Shown piece by piece: positions 60,930 through 64,000 of a stretch of DNA of 64,000 bases. The stretch is from NCBI RefSeq assembly GCF_018861755.1, contig NZ_JAHLEF010000015.1, forward strand, positions 1 to 64,000. The letters run 5' to 3'. Under the pieces are notes generated by a model, which worked only from the letters and a program-made list of their open reading frames with translations, was not told where the DNA came from and made no database searches. Both the position numbers and the translations under genes were made by a program. This DNA is from Clostridium sp. CF012 (GTDB taxonomy: Bacteria > Bacillota > Clostridia > Clostridiales > Clostridiaceae). Each line of letters opens with the position of its first letter. Positions within the stretch are counted from its first letter, which is position 1.

Positions 60930-61220
60930 ATGTTAACTATGGACGATAAAGCAATTAATTCTATAAGAAAATCAAATTCGGTTTTAGTGGCTAAGGCTGT
61001 AATAAATTCTTGTGGTTGAGGAGGCACACCTACAAGAAGTCTCTGGATTGAGGCTCAGAAAAATTTTTCTCCTTCAGAACAATTTATTTTAATGGAATAT
61101 GAGGGTGTGAAGGTATACCTTCATAAAAGTCTTATCCTAAATAAAGATATACATGTTTATCAGAAATTAAAAATCCCATTTTTCGGCTCCATATATGGAA
61201 TCAAAGGCGTCAGATTATAA
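60930..61220 (+). CDS. Probable selenoprotein, CC/Se-motif-type small protein
   Basis: A 96-codon gene with one in-frame TGA at codon 30 (61017-61019), in the context NSCG-TGA-GGTPTR. GGAGGTG precedes the ATG. The paralogue starting 71 bases downstream has SSSCCSGGTSTR at the same place and is about 70% identical after it (EQFILMEYEGVKVYL). The first base after TGA onward is intact, and a stem-loop fits bacterial SECIS rules. I read the TGA as selenocysteine. The family resembles the one I recall as CC/Se motif (seleno)protein; its role is unknown. Confidence 0.7.
61038..61055 (+). promoter_or_regulatory. Candidate bacterial SECIS element
   Basis: AGTCTC and GAGGCT pair over 6 bp (one G-U) with the loop TGGATT. 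The loop begins 25 bases after the TGA, within the usual 16-37 base window, and has G in its first two positions. A run of folding software was not possible. Confidence 0.5.
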
Positions 61221-61290
61221 GATTCTGTGAGACTTCCAAGCCAATATTGGATGATTGATATTTATTGGGTATAAGTGTGGAGGTTTTTTA

Positions 61291-61590
61291 ATGTTAACTA
61301 TAGACCATAAAGCAATTATTGCTATTAGACAAGATAATTCAGTTTTAGTGATTAAGCCTTCATTAAGTACTTCTTCTTCTTGTTGTTCAGGAGGTACTTC
61401 TACAAGAACCCTCGTGGTTAAGACTCAGAAGAACTTTTCTCCTTCTGAACAATTTATTTTAATGGAATATGAGGGTGTTAAGGTATACCTTTATAAAAAG
61501 CTTATCCTAAGCAAAGATATATATGTATATCAGAAATTTAAAATCCCATTTTTCGGCTCCATATTGGGAGTCAAGGGTGTTAGATTATAA
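61291..61590 (+). CDS. Cysteine-containing paralogue of the probable selenoprotein
   Basis: A 99-residue soluble protein: MLTIDHKAIIAIRQDNSVLV, then a Ser-rich SSSCCSGGTSTR redox-like motif and a beta-rich C-terminal half (QFILMEYEGVKVYLYKKL, IPFFGSILGVKGVRL). GGAGG precedes the ATG; an ATG 36 bases upstream is less likely. It aligns without gaps over its C-terminal 65 residues with the TGA-containing gene before it. The adjacent cysteines suggest a thiol or metal function. Confidence 0.75.
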   Translation: MLTIDHKAIIAIRQDNSVLVIKPSLSTSSSCCSGGTSTRTLVVKTQKNFSPSEQFILMEYEGVKVYLYKKLILSKDIYVYQKFKIPFFGSILGVKGVRL

Positions 61591-61605
61591 ACTATCATAT
61601 AGTAG

Positions 61606-61712
61606 TTTTTCTTGGATTATGCCATAACGAAAAGTATATATCGCTAGAAATGCGCTCACTTCGCCAAGCAATTCTAGCGATATATACTTTTGTTAGCATA
61701 ATCCAAGAAAAA
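61606..61712. repeat. Long palindrome between convergent genes
   Basis: TTTTTCTTGGATTATG pairs with CATAATCCAAGAAAAA, and AAAAGTATATATCGCTAGAA with TTCTAGCGATATATACTTTT, around TGCGCTCACTTCGCC. The 107-bp structure lies between the small Cys protein gene and nadC. Its AAAAGTA/TACTTTT inner arms and GCGC-containing centre are like the palindrome at 50522-50671. Confidence 0.88.
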
Positions 61713-61722
61713 TATTTTAGTA

Positions 61723-62559
61723 TTAGCTATTAACTAAATTCTTCATGCTCAAATCTAAAACTCTAAAAGAGTGCGTCAATGCTCCTACAGAAATATAGTC
61801 AACGCCACTTCCAGCTACATCCAAAATATTATCTAAAGTTACATTTCCCGATGCCTCAACTAGTGCTTTTTTATTAATTACCTCTACGGCTTTTTTCATA
61901 GTAAGAGCATCCATATTGTCTAGCATTATGATATCAACGCCAACTTCTAAAGCCTCATTAATTTGTTCCAAGGTTTCAACTTCAACTTCTATTTTTTTAA
62001 CAAAGGAGACATTCTGGCGAATAATATTAACTGCTGCCGTTATTCCCCCAGCCGCACTTATATGATTTTCTTTTATTAATACACTGTCAGATAGATTATA
62101 TCTATGGTTATAGCCTCCACCAATTTTTACAGCATATTTTTCAAATATTCTCATGTTAGGTGTGGTTTTTCTTGTATCTAAAATCTTCACTTCACTTCCA
62201 GCTAATTTTTCTACATAAGTTTTAGTTAATGTGGCAATTCCACTCATTCTTTGAAGAAAGTTTAATGCAGTTCTTTCCCCTGTTAATATGTGCTTTGTTT
62301 TTCCACATAACCTTGCAATGCACAGGCCTTCAAACACTTCATCCCCATCTTTTTTAAAAAACTCTATATTAACCCCTCCAAGTATTTTAAAAACCCTCTC
62401 AAATACAGGAAGTCCAGCTATTACTCCATCTTCTTTAGCAATTAAATCTACGCTACAATTAGATTCTTCCCCTATAATATATTCCGTTGTAATATCGTTT
62501 TGAGGTACATCTTCTTTTATTGCCTCTATAATAAGATTATCAATAATTAACCAGTTCAT
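61723..62559 (-). CDS. nadC: Nicotinate-nucleotide pyrophosphorylase (quinolinate PRTase)
   Basis: A 278-residue type II phosphoribosyltransferase: ALNFLQRMSGIATLTKTYV, LDTRKTTPNMRIFEKYAV, GGGYNHRYNLSDSVLIKENH and EVEVETLEQINEAL, MLDNMD, VEASGNVTLDNI. It makes nicotinate mononucleotide from quinolinate and PRPP. It overlaps nadB by 20 bases and ends the nadA-nadB-nadC operon; the palindrome beyond it may terminate transcription. Confidence 0.96.
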   Translation of the reverse strand: MNWLIIDNLIIEAIKEDVPQNDITTEYIIGEESNCSVDLIAKEDGVIAGLPVFERVFKILGGVNIEFFKKDGDEVFEGLCIARLCGKTKHILTGERTALNFLQRMSGIATLTKTYVEKLAGSEVKILDTRKTTPNMRIFEKYAVKIGGGYNHRYNLSDSVLIKENHISAAGGITAAVNIIRQNVSFVKKIEVEVETLEQINEALEVGVDIIMLDNMDALTMKKAVEVINKKALVEASGNVTLDNILDVAGSGVDYISVGALTHSFRVLDLSMKNLVNS

Positions 62560-63841
62560 GCCTTATACCCTCTCCCATTTTCTTGAATTTATCTATAACT
62601 ATAGTTTTATTGATTTCACTATACTCTCTAATCCCCTTTTTCCCATTTATATCTTCAGGGTTTAGAAAAATATTCCTATCAATGTACTTATTTATAAGCT
62701 CTGAAGCTCTTCTAGAAAAAACTAGGGCCTCCAATAATGAATTACTTGCTAGCCTATTTTCTCCATGTACTCCCGTGCAGCTCACCTCACCACAGGCAAA
62801 TAAATTATCCATTGATGTTCTAGAATGTAAGTCAACAGTAATTCCTCCCATGTGATAGTGTTGTACTGGAGTTACTGGAATTTTATTTTTTGTAATATCT
62901 ATACCCTTTTGCAAACAGTGGTTGTAAATGCCTGGAAATCTATTAGTTATATAATCCTTGCCTTTAAATGAAATATCTAAAAATACAAAAGGCAGACTAC
63001 TCTTTTTTTCTTCTACATAAATTGCCTTAGAAACTACATCTCTTGGCAGCAGTTCATCTACAAACCTTTTTCCCGATTCATTTAAAAGTTTTGCACCTTC
63101 GCCTCTTAGTGATTCCGATATCAGGAATTTTTCACAATTCTCCTTATCATCGTACAGTGCAGTTGGGTGAAATTGAACATAGTCTAAATTAGAAGTTTTA
63201 ATGTTATGTCGCAAGGCGATAGCTATGCCATCCCCCGTTAAGCTTCTTCTATTAGTTGAATTCTTGAAGAGACCTCCAATACCACCTGTTGCTAAAACAG
63301 TTGCCTTAGAATAGATATTTATTCTCTTTTGACCTTTAGTTGCTATGCCACCACAACAGATATTATTTCTAGTAATAATATCAACCAAGGTTGTGTTTTC
63401 TAATATACTCACATTTTTTTTATTTTTAAGTGCTTCCAACAAAGATAAAAAAAGCTCTTTTCCAGTTTCATCCTTGCTGTGGACAATTCTGCTTATGCTA
63501 TGTGCACCTTCCTTTGTATATTTAACTCCATCCTTTTCCCTATCAAAGCTTACTCCAAAATCTATTACTTTATTTATATTATCTATAGATTCATATACTA
63601 AAGTCTGTACTGCTTTTATAGAGTTTTTATACTTTCCTGCTTTTAGTGTATCTTGTATAAACAAATCGTAATCACTTTCATCTCTAGCTACTGAAATACC
63701 ACCTTGAGCTAAAAAGGTATTGCATTTATTTACTACATCTTTAGTTATTAGAAGTATATTTAAGTCTTCTCTTAAGTTTAATGCGGCATATAAGCCTGCT
63801 GCACCAGTTCCAACTATAAGCACATCTACAAAAATATCCAT
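62540..63841 (-). CDS. nadB: L-aspartate oxidase
   Basis: A 433-residue FAD enzyme of the succinate dehydrogenase flavoprotein family: FAD loop VLIVGTGAAGLYAALNL, FLAQGGISVA, VQFHPTALYD, SESLRGEGAKLLN, HYHMGGITVDLHSRTS and GEVSCTGVHGENRLASNSLL. It oxidises aspartate to iminoaspartate for NadA. Start MDIFVDVLIVG is set by AAGGTGAT upstream; a longer frame has no site. It is shorter than E. coli NadB, as usual in clostridia. Confidence 0.95.
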   Translation of the reverse strand: MDIFVDVLIVGTGAAGLYAALNLREDLNILLITKDVVNKCNTFLAQGGISVARDESDYDLFIQDTLKAGKYKNSIKAVQTLVYESIDNINKVIDFGVSFDREKDGVKYTKEGAHSISRIVHSKDETGKELFLSLLEALKNKKNVSILENTTLVDIITRNNICCGGIATKGQKRINIYSKATVLATGGIGGLFKNSTNRRSLTGDGIAIALRHNIKTSNLDYVQFHPTALYDDKENCEKFLISESLRGEGAKLLNESGKRFVDELLPRDVVSKAIYVEEKKSSLPFVFLDISFKGKDYITNRFPGIYNHCLQKGIDITKNKIPVTPVQHYHMGGITVDLHSRTSMDNLFACGEVSCTGVHGENRLASNSLLEALVFSRRASELINKYIDRNIFLNPEDINGKKGIREYSEINKTIVIDKFKKMGEGIRHELVNY

Positions 63842-63845
63842 ATAA

Positions 63846-64000
63846 TCACCTTGCCATTTCGTGCATTGCATTTAGACATTTCTCTGCTGCTCTTCTTACA
63901 TCTTCATCTAAGGTTATTTCATATTGCTTGCTAAAAAGACTGTTATAAACATCCTCTAAGGTAGTTTTCTTCATGCTTTTACATATCATGGCTGTTTTTG
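63846..64000 (-). CDS. nadA: Quinolinate synthase, C-terminal part
   Basis: The frame enters from the right edge and ends at the TGA at 63846-63848, 4 bases before the nadB start codon. The visible 50 residues include MICKSMKKTTLEDVYNSLFS, matching the NadA C terminus whose cysteine is the last [4Fe-4S] ligand, and end in AEKCLNAMHEMAR. Together with nadB and nadC it forms the de novo NAD operon. Only the 3' end is in the window. Confidence 0.88.
   Translation of the reverse strand, partial: KTAMICKSMKKTTLEDVYNSLFSKQYEITLDEDVRRAAEKCLNAMHEMAR

Overview
The window is AT-rich DNA (roughly 30% GC by eye) with strong GGAGG-type ribosome binding sites, dense intrinsic terminators, and sporulation, copper and folate genes typical of Clostridium. 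I read it as a chromosomal segment of a spore-forming Clostridium sensu stricto. The species cannot be named from the sequence alone.

Region 1 (1-15.0 kb) is an accessory array. About 17 small genes, nearly all single-gene units on the minus strand, encode an unrelated mix: a SagB-like nitroreductase, three GNAT acetyltransferases, an ABC-type ATPase, a DUF2975/XRE pair, a ClbS/DfsB-like protein, a DinB-like protein, a methyltransferase, an AraC/GyrI-like regulator, a P-loop kinase and small membrane proteins. Most genes end within a few to 60 bases of a conserved palindromic repeat (nine good short copies, two long-class copies, four remnants). Many units begin with a second conserved block that looks like a promoter. 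The units therefore look like self-contained promoter-gene-hairpin cassettes. Several are decayed (20-bp duplication, frameshift, in-frame TAG). No integrase or transposase is visible in the array.

Region 2 (15.1-20.0 kb) has an RsmH-like methyltransferase paralogue on the plus strand. It is followed by a two-gene ABC transporter (fused permease plus ATPase with a C-terminal extension) preceded by a clear M-box magnesium riboswitch and a 45-codon ORF. Region 3 (20.3-32 kb) is a copper/metal region: copZ, copA, csoR, a lipoprotein, an HMA-TauE/SafE-cupredoxin fusion, a nonsense-interrupted membrane protein, a DUF2318 protein, an orphan response regulator, an NlpC/P60 hydrolase, a decayed second copZ-copA fragment, an HNH protein and a Met-rich exported protein. 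Region 4 (32-36.8 kb) has a three-gene 2-hydroxyacyl-CoA dehydratase-activator-type operon, an amidase and a lipoprotein.

Region 5 (36.9-44.2 kb) is a plus-strand trio: a 1620-residue protein carrying HD, helical-repeat, NadD-like nucleotidyltransferase, GNAT-like and phosphoribosyltransferase-like regions; an LDH/MDH-like protein; and a flavodoxin-like oxidoreductase. I do not recognise a described pathway for it. Region 6 (44.2-49.4 kb) is a p-aminobenzoate/folate operon (pabA-pabB-pabC-HD-folP-folBK, transcribed leftward).

Region 7 (49.6-64 kb) holds a PHP phosphoesterase, an M18 aminopeptidase, hprK, a DUF896 protein, a Spo0E-like protein with a repeat-built N terminus, an A-type flavoprotein, a RAYT transposase between exact 19-bp inverted repeats, helD split by a -1 shift at A AAA AAC, a sugar-nucleotide-reductase-like protein, a probable selenoprotein (in-frame TGA with a plausible bSECIS) beside its cysteine-containing paralogue, and the nadA(partial)-nadB-nadC operon. 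Two long palindromes lie between convergent genes.
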